DNA of 60,761 nt. Origin: Actinomadura physcomitrii. GTDB lineage: Bacteria; Actinomycetota; Actinomycetes; Streptosporangiales; Streptosporangiaceae. Below, one piece after another: positions 7,416 through 16,329 of this stretch. Numbering within the stretch: position 1 is the first letter of the stretch; each line of letters starts with the position of its first letter. The DNA lies in assembly GCF_008923205.2 (NCBI RefSeq), contig NZ_WBMS02000058.1, positions 1 through 60,761 of the forward strand. The letters are read 5' to 3'. The notes beneath the pieces are model-generated. The model was not told the DNA's origin. It was given only the letters and a program-made list of their open reading frames with translations, and ran no database searches. The position numbers were made by a program, and so were the translations under genes.

Positions 7416-9880
7416 CCCGATGCACCCAGCCCGGCTGCGGCGGCGAGGTCGGCGCGGACGGCTTCTGCGAGGTGTGCGGGATGGCGCCGCTCCCGGAGCC
7501 GCCGCCCGCCGACCCGGGAGGCTCGGGTCCGGTGGCATCGCAGCCGTCGGGGCCGCTGTCGGGGCCGCTCGCAGCCGGGCCGCCGGCCGCCGGTTCCGTC
7601 CCGGCGCAGCCGCGCGGCCCGGCGCCCGCTCCCGCTCCCGCTCCGAAGACGGTGGTGAACGCGCCGGCGACGTCGGTCGAGCGCCCGGCGTCCCGGCCGG
7701 GCACGGGCACGCCCGGCACGGGCACGCCCGGCTCAGGCGGGTCGCGCAGCGAGCCGACCGGCGGGTCCGGGGGCTCGGGCCGCACCGCGTCGCGCGGCGG
7801 GACGCGCGGGACGGGCTCCACCGGGTCCGCGCGGCGCGGGATGCTCGGCGCCGGGCTGGTCGAGGTGCCGCCGGTCCCGTTCCGCGACCCCGCGTCCGCG
7901 ATCATGGAGAACCCGGAGGTCCCGGAGAACCGGCGGTACTGCAGCCGGTGCGGCGAGAAGGTCGGCCGCGGCCGGGACGGACGGCCGGGCCGCACCGAGG
8001 GGTTCTGCGCGTCCTGCGGGCACCGGTTCTCCTTCACCCCGAAGCTGAAGCCGGGCGAGCTGCTCGGCGGGCAGTACGAGGTGCTGGGCTGCCTCGCGCA
8101 CGGCGGGCTCGGCTGGGTGTACCTGGCGCGCGACCACAACGTCAGCGAGCGGTGGGTGGTGCTGAAGGGCCTGCTGGACACCGGCGACGCCGACTCGCTC
8201 GCCGCCGCGGCGGCCGAGCGGGCGTTCCTCGCCGAAGTCGAGCACCCCAACATCGTCAAGATCTACAACTTCGTGCGGCACGGCGACTCCGGCTACATCG
8301 TGATGGAGTACGTCGGCGGCCGGTCGCTCAAGGAGATCCTGCTCGCGCGCCGCGCGGAGGAGGGCGACCAGGCGGCGCTGCCGCTCGGGCAGGTGCTGGC
8401 CTACGGCCTGGAGGTGCTGAGCGCGCTCGGCTACCTGCACGGTGTCGGCCTGCTGTACTGCGACTTCAAGCCGGACAACGCGATCCAGTCCGAGGAGCAG
8501 CTGAAGCTGATCGACCTCGGCGGCGTGCGGCGCGCGTTCGACGTGGACAGCCCGATCTTCGGCACGCCCGGCTACCAGGCGCCCGAGATCGGCTCGACGG
8601 GGCCGTCGATCGTGTCCGACCTGTACACGGTCGGCCGGACGCTCGCCGTGCTGAGCTTCCCGTTCCGCGGCTACACGCGGCGGCACCTGCGCAGCCTGCC
8701 GCCGCGCGAGGAGGTGCCGCTGTTCCAGCGGCACGAGTCGTACCACCGGCTGCTGCGCCGGGCGACGCATCCCGATCCGGCGCGCCGGTTCCAGAGCGCG
8801 GCGGAGATGGCCGAGCAGCTGACGGGCGTGCTGCGCGAGGTGCTGTCGGCCGAGGACGGCAAGGCCCGTCCGGCGCCGTCGCCGCTGTTCGGGCCGGAGC
8901 AGCACACCGCCGGGACCGACATCATCGACCCCGATCCGGCGCGCGACGGCGCGACGCCGGTGCTGGCGCCGCTGGAGCCGGCCGCGGCGGCGATCGCGCT
9001 GCCCGTCCCGCTGGTGCACGGCTCGGACCCGGCCGCCGCGTTCCTCGCGGGCCTGACCGCCCGCGACCCGGGCGACCTCGCGGCGGCGCTGGCCGCGGCG
9101 CCGGTGGCGTCGCGGGAGGTGCGGTTCGCGCTGGTCCGGGTCCGGATCGAGCTGGGCGACCTGGACGTCGCCGCGCGGCTGCTGCGCGAGCTGGAGGCCG
9201 AGCAGCCCGACGACTGGCGGGTCGACTGGTACCGGGGCGCGCGTGCGCTCGCGGACGGCCGCGCCGCCGACGCCGCCGCCGTGTTCTCCGACCTGTACGA
9301 CCTGATGCCGGGCGAGCAGGCGCCGAAGCTCGCGCTGGGCTTCTGCAAGGAGCTGCTCGGCCAGCACGTGGCGGCCGGGCGCTTCTACGCGACGGTCTGG
9401 CGCACCGACCCGACGCACGTCAGCGCCGCGTTCGGGCTGGCCCGCGCGTACCTGGCGGGCGGCGACCGGGGCAGCGCGGGCCGCGTCCTGGACTCGGTGC
9501 CGCGGATCTCCAGCCACTACCTGGCCGCGCAGCTCGGCGCGGTCGGGGCGGCGGTGCGGGGACGTCCGGCGGGGGAGCTGAACGCGGCGGCGCTGGTGGA
9601 GGCGGGGCGGCGGCTGCGGTCGCTGCGGCTGGACACCGAGCGGTACTCGGCGTTCGTGGCTGAGGTGCTGGAGGCCGCGCTCGGCTGGCTGCGCGCCGAC
9701 CGGACCCCCGCGCAGCTCCGGCCGGAAAAGGACATCCTCGGTATCCCGCTCGAAGAACCTCGGCTGCGGGCGAAGCTGGAGGAGACTTACCGGGTGCTCG
9801 CCAAGCTCGCGGACGGCCCGGGACACCGCCACGCGATGGTGAAGCGCGCCAACGCCGTTCGCCCGAGGACGCTGTTCTAA
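7412..9880 (+). CDS. pknG: PknG-like soluble serine/threonine protein kinase
   Basis: 822 residues from ATG 7412. Domains in order: an N-terminal zinc ribbon (C4, C9, C19, C22), a Pro/Gly/Ser linker, a second ribbon (C177, C180, C199, C202) corresponding to the rubredoxin-like module of PknG, a kinase domain with glycine loop at about 229-236, K252, the PknG-typical catalytic loop YCDFKPDN (D351, N356), DLG (D368) and APE (about 390-392), and a TPR-like helical C-terminus (about 540-790). No TM segment, as in PknG. In mycobacteria and corynebacteria PknG acts downstream of GlnX and GlnH to control glutamate metabolism; both partners are encoded in this operon. The in-frame reading from 7313 is less likely because the ATGA overlap fits 7412. 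Confidence 0.93.
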   Translation: MTRCTQPGCGGEVGADGFCEVCGMAPLPEPPPADPGGSGPVASQPSGPLSGPLAAGPPAAGSVPAQPRGPAPAPAPAPKTVVNAPATSVERPASRPGTGTPGTGTPGSGGSRSEPTGGSGGSGRTASRGGTRGTGSTGSARRGMLGAGLVEVPPVPFRDPASAIMENPEVPENRRYCSRCGEKVGRGRDGRPGRTEGFCASCGHRFSFTPKLKPGELLGGQYEVLGCLAHGGLGWVYLARDHNVSERWVVLKGLLDTGDADSLAAAAAERAFLAEVEHPNIVKIYNFVRHGDSGYIVMEYVGGRSLKEILLARRAEEGDQAALPLGQVLAYGLEVLSALGYLHGVGLLYCDFKPDNAIQSEEQLKLIDLGGVRRAFDVDSPIFGTPGYQAPEIGSTGPSIVSDLYTVGRTLAVLSFPFRGYTRRHLRSLPPREEVPLFQRHESYHRLLRRATHPDPARRFQSAAEMAEQLTGVLREVLSAEDGKARPAPSPLFGPEQHTAGTDIIDPDPARDGATPVLAPLEPAAAAIALPVPLVHGSDPAAAFLAGLTARDPGDLAAALAAAPVASREVRFALVRVRIELGDLDVAARLLRELEAEQPDDWRVDWYRGARALADGRAADAAAVFSDLYDLMPGEQAPKLALGFCKELLGQHVAAGRFYATVWRTDPTHVSAAFGLARAYLAGGDRGSAGRVLDSVPRISSHYLAAQLGAVGAAVRGRPAGELNAAALVEAGRRLRSLRLDTERYSAFVAEVLEAALGWLRADRTPAQLRPEKDILGIPLEEPRLRAKLEETYRVLAKLADGPGHRHAMVKRANAVRPRTLF

Positions 9881-9882
9881 CG

Positions 9883-10836
9883 ATGAACGGGGACGGGAAC
9901 GCGGGCGCGCGCGGGGACGCCGCCTGCCGCGACTGCGGGAGCTGGGCCGTCACGGCGGACGGGTTCTGCGAGGCGTGCGGGCTGCGGCAGCCGGGCGCCG
10001 ACGAGCACGCCGAGGCGCACCTGGTGGTGGACGGGCGGCCCGCGCTGGGCGCCGGCATCAGCGACCCGGGGCTGCGCCGCGCCCACAACGAGGACGCGTT
10101 CGCGCTGGCGCGGTTGCCGGACGGGGCGTGCGGGGTCGTGTGCGACGGGGTCGCGACGGCGCCCGGGTCGCGGGAGGCGGCGCGGGCCGCGGCGCAGACG
10201 GCGGCGGCGGTGCTGCTCGACCGGATCGCGGCGGGCGCGGGCCCGGACGAGGCGACCCGGGAGGCGGCGGAGCGGGCCGGCGAGGCGGTCGCGGCCCTCG
10301 CCGACGGCGCCGGCGGCCGGGGTCCTGCCTGCACGTTCGTCTCGGCGGTGGTGGCGGCGGGCCGGGTCACGGTCGGCTGGCTGGGCGACAGCCGCGCCTA
10401 CTGGCTGTCCGAGACCGATTCCTACCCGCTGACCACGGACGACTCGTGGGCGGTGCAGGCGGTCGCGCGGGGCGAGCTGACCGCGGACGCGGCCTGGGCG
10501 GACCGTCGCGCGCACATGCTGACGGCGTGGATGGGGGCGGAGGCGGGCGCGTTCGAGACGCACCTCGCCGCGTACGAGCCGGACGGCCCGGGACTCGTGC
10601 TGATCTGCAGCGACGGCCTCTGGAACGATCTTCCGGACGCGGCCGCGCTGGCGTCGGTCGCGCTCGGCGGTGCCGCCGGCACCGGCGGGGCGCCAAGGGC
10701 GGCCAAGGAGGCGGGGCCGTTGGGGGCGGCGCGGCGGCTCGTGCGGGCGGCGCTGGACGCGGGGGGACACGACAACGTGACGGTGGTGGTCATCGAGTTC
10801 CCGCCGCCCGACCCGACGAGGGAGCCCGGTTCATGA
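9883..10836 (+). CDS. PP2C-family protein phosphatase with N-terminal zinc ribbon
   Basis: 317 residues. Residues 15-33 form a ribbon (C15, C18, C29, C32) with the sequence DGFCEACG, almost the same as the kinase N-terminus. The PP2C domain follows: RRAHNEDAF, VCDGV (metal Asp), GDSRAYWL, SDGLWNDL and GGHDNVTVVV. The fold is complete, though the usual DGMGGH motif is altered to DGVATAPG. It begins 2 bases after the kinase stop and overlaps the vWA gene by ATGA, so it should be made in step with the kinase and presumably removes the phosphates it adds. Confidence 0.92.
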   Translation: MNGDGNAGARGDAACRDCGSWAVTADGFCEACGLRQPGADEHAEAHLVVDGRPALGAGISDPGLRRAHNEDAFALARLPDGACGVVCDGVATAPGSREAARAAAQTAAAVLLDRIAAGAGPDEATREAAERAGEAVAALADGAGGRGPACTFVSAVVAAGRVTVGWLGDSRAYWLSETDSYPLTTDDSWAVQAVARGELTADAAWADRRAHMLTAWMGAEAGAFETHLAAYEPDGPGLVLICSDGLWNDLPDAAALASVALGGAAGTGGAPRAAKEAGPLGAARRLVRAALDAGGHDNVTVVVIEFPPPDPTREPGS

Positions 10837-12329
10837 GCGAACGTCCCGAGTTCACGATCCGCGTGGACCACAACCCGTACCTGCCGGCGGGCGGGCGGGA
10901 GATGCACGCCGTCGTCACCGTCGAGGCCCGCTCGGACGGCGACGGCGCGGGCCCGCCCGCCGAGGGCGGCGCCGCGGAGATCATCATCATCGACACCTCC
11001 GGGTCGATGTCGTACGGCGGCAAGATGGCGGCGGCGCGGCGCGCGGCGAAGGCGGCGGTCGGGGTGCTGCGTGACGGGGTGCGGTTCGCGGTCGTCGCGG
11101 GCGCGAACCGGCCGCGGATGATCTACCCGCAGGGGGAGCGGCTGGTCGAGGCGAGCGCGTCGACGCGGCGCAGCGCGGCGAACGCGGTGGGGCGGCTGGA
11201 GGCGGCGGGCGGCACCGCGATCGGGTCGTGGCTGCGGCTCGCGGACCGGCTGTTCGACGGACTGAGCCCTTCGAGGGGGGACGACCCCCCACACCCCCCG
11301 GGCCGACTTCGTCGGAATCCAGACGGCGCCGTCAAGCACGCCATCCTGCTGACCGACGGCAAGAACCAGCACGAGAGCGACGAGGAGCTGGACGCGGCGC
11401 TGCGGCAGTGCTCCGGGCACTTCCTGTGCGACGCGCGCGGCGTCGGCACCGACTGGGAGGTCGCCGAGCTGCGCAAGATCACCTCGGCGCTGCTCGGCGG
11501 GTTCCTGGACGTCCCCGACCCGAAGGACCTGGAGGCCGACTTCCTCGAGATGACGCGCGCGGCGATGGGCAAGCAGGTCGCGGACGTCGCGCTGCGCGTG
11601 TGGACGCCGCAGCACGCGGAGCTGAAGCTCTTCAAGCAGATGGTGCCGACCGTGGACGACCTGACGGGCAAGCGGGCGCGGTCGGGGGCGCAGACCGCCG
11701 ACTTCCCGCTCGGCGCGTGGGGCAGCGAGAAGCGCGAGTACTTCCTGAGCGTGCAGGTGCGGCCGGGCGAGATCGGGCGGCAGATGCGCGCCGCGTGGGT
11801 GAAGGTGATCGCGCCGGGCTCGGGCGGCGAGGCGGAGCGGGAGCTGGCGTCCGGGAACGTGCTCGCCGAGTGGACCGACGACGAGGCCCTCTCGACGCGG
11901 ATCAACAAGCGCGTCGCGCACCACACCGGGCAGTCGGAGCTGGCGGACGCGATCCAGGAGGGGCTGGAGGCCCGGCGCGAGGGCGACGAGGACACCGCGA
12001 CGGCCCGGCTCGGCCGCGCCGTGGTGCTCGCCCGCGAGGTCGGCAACGAGCAGATCGCGGAGCTGCTGGACAAGGTGGTGGACGTCATCGACCCCGTGAC
12101 GGGCACCGTCCGGCTGAAGGCGGACGTGTCGAAGGCCGACGAGATGTCGCTCGACACCCGTTCGGTCCGGACCGTCCGGACCGCCCGGACCCGCAAGAGC
12201 GACCTTCCCCCGGAAGATCAACAGAAGACGCCCCAAGACGAGCCCGACGAGCCGGATGAGCCGGAGGCGCCACGAGACACGCCGCGGGACGCGCAGCGGG
12301 ACACGCCGCCGGACGAGGCCGGGAGCTGA
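10833..12329 (+). CDS. vWA-domain protein of the PknG-type operon
   Basis: 498 residues starting with the ATG that overlaps the phosphatase stop. A short beta region (1-48) precedes a von Willebrand A domain with an intact MIDAS DTSGS (D54, S56, S58), the GGTAIG threonine (about 128) and LLTDG (about 175). A helical region with a TPR-like segment and an acidic Pro-rich tail follow. Residues about 145-165 are an Arg/Pro-rich insertion encoded by a GC palindrome that resembles repeats elsewhere in the window. vWA domains bind ligands or partners through a metal ion; here it probably mediates protein-protein contact in the kinase complex. The exact role is unknown. Confidence 0.9.
   Translation: MSERPEFTIRVDHNPYLPAGGREMHAVVTVEARSDGDGAGPPAEGGAAEIIIIDTSGSMSYGGKMAAARRAAKAAVGVLRDGVRFAVVAGANRPRMIYPQGERLVEASASTRRSAANAVGRLEAAGGTAIGSWLRLADRLFDGLSPSRGDDPPHPPGRLRRNPDGAVKHAILLTDGKNQHESDEELDAALRQCSGHFLCDARGVGTDWEVAELRKITSALLGGFLDVPDPKDLEADFLEMTRAAMGKQVADVALRVWTPQHAELKLFKQMVPTVDDLTGKRARSGAQTADFPLGAWGSEKREYFLSVQVRPGEIGRQMRAAWVKVIAPGSGGEAERELASGNVLAEWTDDEALSTRINKRVAHHTGQSELADAIQEGLEARREGDEDTATARLGRAVVLAREVGNEQIAELLDKVVDVIDPVTGTVRLKADVSKADEMSLDTRSVRTVRTARTRKSDLPPEDQQKTPQDEPDEPDEPEAPRDTPRDAQRDTPPDEAGS
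11265..11327 (+). repeat. GC palindromic repeat inserted in frame in the vWA gene
   Basis: The core GAGGGGGGACGACCCCCCAC (11275-11294) then CACCCCCC resembles the intergenic repeats at 32717-32746 and 41146-41175 (GGGGG-CGA-CCCCC, then a second C run). It sits between the conserved LFDGL and KHAILLTDG segments of the vWA fold and keeps the frame. Confidence 0.5.
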
Positions 12330-12334
12330 GGTCC

Positions 12335-13081
12335 ATGCCGATCTGCGCGAACGGGCACGTGTCCGCCGCCGACGACTACTGCGACGTGTGCGGCGACCTC
12401 ATGGAGGGGGCGCCGCGCGCCGAGTTCAGCAGGGTCGAGCGCGGCGCGATCGCGCTCGCCGACCCCGCCGGGCCGGGCTCGGCCGCCCGCCCGGCGGCCG
12501 AGGAGCCGGCGCCCGAGGAGTGCCCCGACTGCGGCACCCCGCGCAGCGGCCGGTTCTGCGAGAACTGCGGCTACGACTTCGCGACCGGCACCGCCCGGCC
12601 CGGCGAGCGGCCCGCCGCCGGACCCGGACCCGAGCCCGGACCCGCGCCGGACTCCCCGGCTCCGGCCCGCTGGTCGGCGCTGATCACCGCGGACCGCGAG
12701 TACTACGCCTCGGTGATCGCGCAGGAGGGCCCCGACTCGGGATCGCTGGAGTTCCCGCCGTACTGCCCGGAGCGCCGCGTCCCGCTGGTCGGCGAGCAGA
12801 TCAGGATCGGCCGGCGCAGCGCGTCCCGGCGCAGCGTCCCGGAGATCGACCTCGGCGGGCCGCCCGAGGACCCCGGCGTCTCGCACCTGCACGCGGTGCT
12901 GATCGCCCGGCCGGAGGGCGGCTGGCTCCTCGTCGACCCCGGCTCCACCAACGGGACGACGGTGAACGGCGGCGCCGACCCGATCGCCGTGAACATGCCG
13001 GTGCCGCTCGGCGACGGCGACCGCGTCCACGTCGGCGCCTGGACGACCATCACGCTGTCCCTTCAGGAGGGCTCCCCATGA
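12335..13081 (+). CDS. FHA-domain protein with two zinc ribbons
   Basis: 248 residues. The first ribbon (C4, C16, C19, with DDYCDVCG) resembles those of the kinase and phosphatase; a second (CPDCG...FCENCG) lies at about 64-79. A Pro-rich linker leads to a C-terminal FHA domain (about 145-245) with IRIGRR, SHLHA and STNGTTVNG, the residues that bind phosphothreonine. FHA proteins such as GarA are known PknG substrates; this one lacks an obvious GarA-type N-terminal phosphosite and is larger, so it is an analogue at best. It overlaps the next gene by ATGA. Confidence 0.92.
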   Translation: MPICANGHVSAADDYCDVCGDLMEGAPRAEFSRVERGAIALADPAGPGSAARPAAEEPAPEECPDCGTPRSGRFCENCGYDFATGTARPGERPAAGPGPEPGPAPDSPAPARWSALITADREYYASVIAQEGPDSGSLEFPPYCPERRVPLVGEQIRIGRRSASRRSVPEIDLGGPPEDPGVSHLHAVLIARPEGGWLLVDPGSTNGTTVNGGADPIAVNMPVPLGDGDRVHVGAWTTITLSLQEGSP

Positions 13082-14613
13082 CGATGACGCCCGCGCAGCC
13101 GGCGGCGCCGCCCGGGGCCCGGCCGCCCGGCGCGCCCGCCGCCGCTCCCGGCACGGACGCCCCGCCCGCCGCTCCCCCGGCGCGCCGCGGCCGGCTCGCG
13201 ACGTTCGCGCGCGGCCGCTGGCTGCGCACGATCCCCGGCCGGATCCGCGCGCACGTCGCGCTCGTCCTGGCCGCGCTCGTCGCGCTGCTCGCCGTGCTGA
13301 CGGTCGCGGTCGGGAACGCGCGCGACTCCGTCCAGACGATCGGGCACGACGCGGGCCCGCAGGTCGTCGCGACGAGCACGCTGTACTTCGCGCTCAGCGA
13401 CATGGACGCGCAGGTCTCCAGCATCCTGCTGATCGGCCGCCAGCACGACCTCGGCAGCGGCTACGACCGGATGCTCGCCGCCTACGAGCAGCGCCGCGCG
13501 GACGCCGACGCCGCGGCGGTGCAGGCCGCGCAGCTCGCCGGGCGCGACCCGGCGCTGCGGCAGACCGTCCAGGACGTCCTCGACGGCCTCGGCCGGTACG
13601 AGCGGCTCGTCGGGTCGGCGATGCAGCTCGACCAGAAGGCCGACCATCCGGCGGGGGAGCCGCCGAAGGAGGTCGTCGACGCCTACCGGCAGGCGACCGA
13701 CCTGATGAAGCTGGAGCTGCTGCCGAAGGCGTACAACATCACGCTCGACACCGGCGCGCACGTCCGGCAGGCGTACGAGACGAAGCGGACGGCGGTCCTC
13801 ACCGGCCGCGACTGGGTGATCGTCGCCGGGGCGGCGGCGCTGCTGCTGCTGGTCGCGACGCAGCTGTACCTGGCGCGGACGTTCCGGCGGATGCTGAACC
13901 CGGCGCTCGTCCTGGCGACGCTCGGCACGGTCGCGCTCACCGCCGCCGGCGCGGGCCTGCTGTCGGCGCAGGCAGGGCACATGAAGAAGGCGAAGGAGGA
14001 CGGCTTCGACTCCGTCCTGTCGCTGTCGCGCGCGCGGGCGATCAGCCACAGCGCGTTCGCGGACCAGAGCCGCTACCTCCTCGACCCCGGCCGCGCCGAC
14101 ACCTACGAGCAGACCTACCTCGACAAGTCGCTCTCGGTGGTCTATCCGGACATCGGCGACAAGCCGCTGAACCTGGAGAACTACTACGCGGGCCTGAAGC
14201 AGAAGGTGGGGCCGTACCGCCCGCACAAGGGCACGGCCCCGTTCCTCGGCTTCTTCGCCGACGAGGCCGCCGCGGTGCGCAACGCCCGCGAGGCCGACGC
14301 CGTGCAGCGGACGCTGCGCGCGTACATCGTCGTCCAGGGCGACGACCAGGAGATGCGGTCGCTCGCCGCGTCCGGCGACCGCAACGGCGCGATCACGATG
14401 CGGATGGGGCGCCAGTCCGGCGCGATCAGCCACTTCGACGCCTACGACGCGGCGCTCGGCTCGCTGATCGCCGTGCACCAGGACGCGTTCACCAAGCAGA
14501 TCAAGGACGCGGACGGCGGGCTGCGCGGCTGGAAGGCCGTCCCGCCGGCCGCCGCCGTCATCGCCCTGCTGATCGTCGCGGGGGTCCGTCCCCGGCTGGC
14601 CGAGTTCCGCTGA
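13078..14613 (+). CDS. glnX: GlnX-like membrane sensor protein
   Basis: 511 residues. A Pro/Ala-rich cytoplasmic start is followed by TM1 (about 59-79), an extracellular helical domain (about 80-245), a TM2-TM3 hairpin (about 250-300), a second extracellular helical domain (about 305-480) and TM4 (about 484-502). This duplicated layout with two outside four-helix-type domains is that of GlnX, which in mycobacteria receives the amino-acid-bound GlnH signal and passes it to PknG. Identification rests on layout and gene context, since the family diverges fast. It starts inside the FHA stop (ATGA). Confidence 0.85.
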   Translation: MTMTPAQPAAPPGARPPGAPAAAPGTDAPPAAPPARRGRLATFARGRWLRTIPGRIRAHVALVLAALVALLAVLTVAVGNARDSVQTIGHDAGPQVVATSTLYFALSDMDAQVSSILLIGRQHDLGSGYDRMLAAYEQRRADADAAAVQAAQLAGRDPALRQTVQDVLDGLGRYERLVGSAMQLDQKADHPAGEPPKEVVDAYRQATDLMKLELLPKAYNITLDTGAHVRQAYETKRTAVLTGRDWVIVAGAAALLLLVATQLYLARTFRRMLNPALVLATLGTVALTAAGAGLLSAQAGHMKKAKEDGFDSVLSLSRARAISHSAFADQSRYLLDPGRADTYEQTYLDKSLSVVYPDIGDKPLNLENYYAGLKQKVGPYRPHKGTAPFLGFFADEAAAVRNAREADAVQRTLRAYIVVQGDDQEMRSLAASGDRNGAITMRMGRQSGAISHFDAYDAALGSLIAVHQDAFTKQIKDADGGLRGWKAVPPAAAVIALLIVAGVRPRLAEFR

Positions 14614-14631
14614 CCGGAGGAGAACCGACCC

Positions 14632-15489
14632 ATGCGCGCCGCCCGTCCCCGTTCCGCCCGCCGCCCTTTCCTGCGCACGGCCGCCCTTTCCTGCGCCGTC
14701 CTGTCCGCCGCCGGGACGCTGCCGGCGTGCGGGATCGGCGCGGCGGACGAGCCGACCATCGCCCACAAGCACGCGCTGACCATCGGCGTGAAGGAGGACC
14801 AGCCGAGCCTCGGCGTGAAGGGCAAGGACGGCACGTACCAGGGCTTCGACGTCGACGTCGCCACCTACATCGCCGGGAAGTTGGGCGTGCGCAAGGACCG
14901 GATCACCTGGCGCACGACGAACTCCTCGGTCCGCGAGAAGGCCCTCGCCGACGGCACCGTCGACATGATCGTGGCGACGTACTCGATCACCGCCAAGCGC
15001 AAGCGGGCCGTGACCTTCGCGGGGCCCTACTACGTCGCGCACCAGGACACGCTGGTCGCGCCGGGCAACACGACCATCCACGCCGTCCGTGACCTGAAGG
15101 GCCGCAAGATCTGCGCGGTGACCGGGTCGAACTCGTGGCGGCGGGTGATCGAGGAGCGCAAGATCGCCGCGGTGCCGGTGCAGGCGCCGACCTACGGCGC
15201 GTGCATGGACGACCTCGCCGCCGGGAAGCTGGACGCGGTCTCGACCGACGACCTGATCCTCGCCGGGTTCGCGGCCGGCCGCCCCGGCAAGATCATCAAC
15301 GCGCCGTTCACCGACGAGAAGTACGGGGTCGGGCTGAAGAAGGGCGATCTGGAGGGCTGCGAGCAGATCAACCGGGCCATCACCGCGATGTACCAGGACG
15401 GCACGGCGGCGCGGCTGCTGACCAAGTGGTTCGGCAAGTCCGGGCTCAAGCTCACCACGAGCGTCCCGCAGTTCGAGGGCTGCACCTGA
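14632..15489 (+). CDS. glnH: GlnH-like glutamate-type solute-binding lipoprotein
   Basis: 285 residues with a signal peptide and lipobox LPAC (C33), so it is anchored outside the membrane. The rest is a class-3 solute-binding protein fold: LTIGVKEDQPSLG, GFDVDVATYIAGKLG, NSSVREKALADGTVDMIVATYSIT, and FAGPYYVAHQDTLV, the usual amino-acid-binding landmarks. No permease or ATPase gene accompanies it. That fits a sensory role with GlnX and PknG rather than transport. RBS AGGAG lies upstream of ATG 14632, 18 bases after glnX. Confidence 0.93.
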   Translation: MRAARPRSARRPFLRTAALSCAVLSAAGTLPACGIGAADEPTIAHKHALTIGVKEDQPSLGVKGKDGTYQGFDVDVATYIAGKLGVRKDRITWRTTNSSVREKALADGTVDMIVATYSITAKRKRAVTFAGPYYVAHQDTLVAPGNTTIHAVRDLKGRKICAVTGSNSWRRVIEERKIAAVPVQAPTYGACMDDLAAGKLDAVSTDDLILAGFAAGRPGKIINAPFTDEKYGVGLKKGDLEGCEQINRAITAMYQDGTAARLLTKWFGKSGLKLTTSVPQFEGCT

Positions 15490-15524
15490 CGCCCCCGGCG
15501 GGCCCGGGTCGTCTGCGGTCGCGG

Positions 15525-15875
15525 TCAGGCGGTCGTCGACGGCAGCGCGCCGATCGCCTCCCGCAGCGTGTCGTAGATCGGGACGAACTTGTCGATCCCG
15601 GTGATGCGGAAGACGCGCTGCACGCGCGGCGGCAGCGCCACCAGCGCCACGGTGCCGCCGTGCTGCCCGGCGCGCCGGTTCGCCGCGACGATCGCGTTCA
15701 GGCCGGTCGAGTCGCAGAACGTGACCTGCCGCATGTCGACGACCATGGGCTCGCCCGCGTCGACCACCTCGAACAGGGCCTCCTCGAAGCGCGCCCGGGA
15801 GACCACGTCGATGTCGCCCTGCACCCGGACCAGGGTGCAGCGTTCGTCCTTCATCAGGTTGATGTCGAAGTCCAT
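15525..15875 (-). CDS. STAS-domain anti-anti-sigma factor
   Basis: About 116 residues from ATG 15875 (GAGGTGG just upstream), although the frame is open to 15920. It is a single STAS domain with the phospho-acceptor motif VTFCDSTGLN; the serine of DSTG is the site normally phosphorylated by an anti-sigma kinase. The family releases a stress or sporulation sigma factor by binding its anti-sigma partner when unphosphorylated. No kinase or sigma factor of the SpoIIAB/RsbW type is next to it. It converges on glnH with about 35 bases between the stops. Confidence 0.9.
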   Translation of the reverse strand: MDFDINLMKDERCTLVRVQGDIDVVSRARFEEALFEVVDAGEPMVVDMRQVTFCDSTGLNAIVAANRRAGQHGGTVALVALPPRVQRVFRITGIDKFVPIYDTLREAIGALPSTTA

Positions 15876-16329
15876 GGCCACCTCTCGCCCCGCCTCCAAG
15901 GGCACCCCGGTTCCACGCACCTGGTATCCACCTCAGGTGACTCCTCAGGATTGCGCACCCCTGCCCGCAATCCAAGCACTTCCCGGGATAAGGACCGGGT
16001 CGCCCTCCCGCGTCCCGGACCGTAACGCCCGGCCGCGCCCGGGCCGCGCGGGTCCCGTGCCCGCGTTCCCCGGCTTGCCGCGTCCGGCCCCCGAATAACT
16101 TACTCCAGCGGAACTTACCGGATGGTAGGAAATGGTTTCACGATTGCCGCACCTCTCCAATGTGACCGAAGTCCCACCCCGGGATCAAGGCCCCCAATAG
16201 TCCACCGGCACCCTCCGTGACCAGCAGTTGAACCATTTCTTACCTCCCGCACGGTCAGAAAAGCAGGTGCTGACCCGGGGACGGATCGGCACAGAGGTTA
16301 CAGTGGCGGTGCGAATGACAGGAGGCTGG
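15876..16329. other. Intergenic region with divergent promoters
   Basis: About 450 bases without a convincing gene. It separates the STAS gene (minus) from the acyltransferase gene (plus). It is less GC-rich around 16100-16270 (for example TTGAACCATTTCTTACC at 16227-16243), as expected for promoters. I see no strong hairpin or riboswitch-like structure. Confidence 0.5.
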
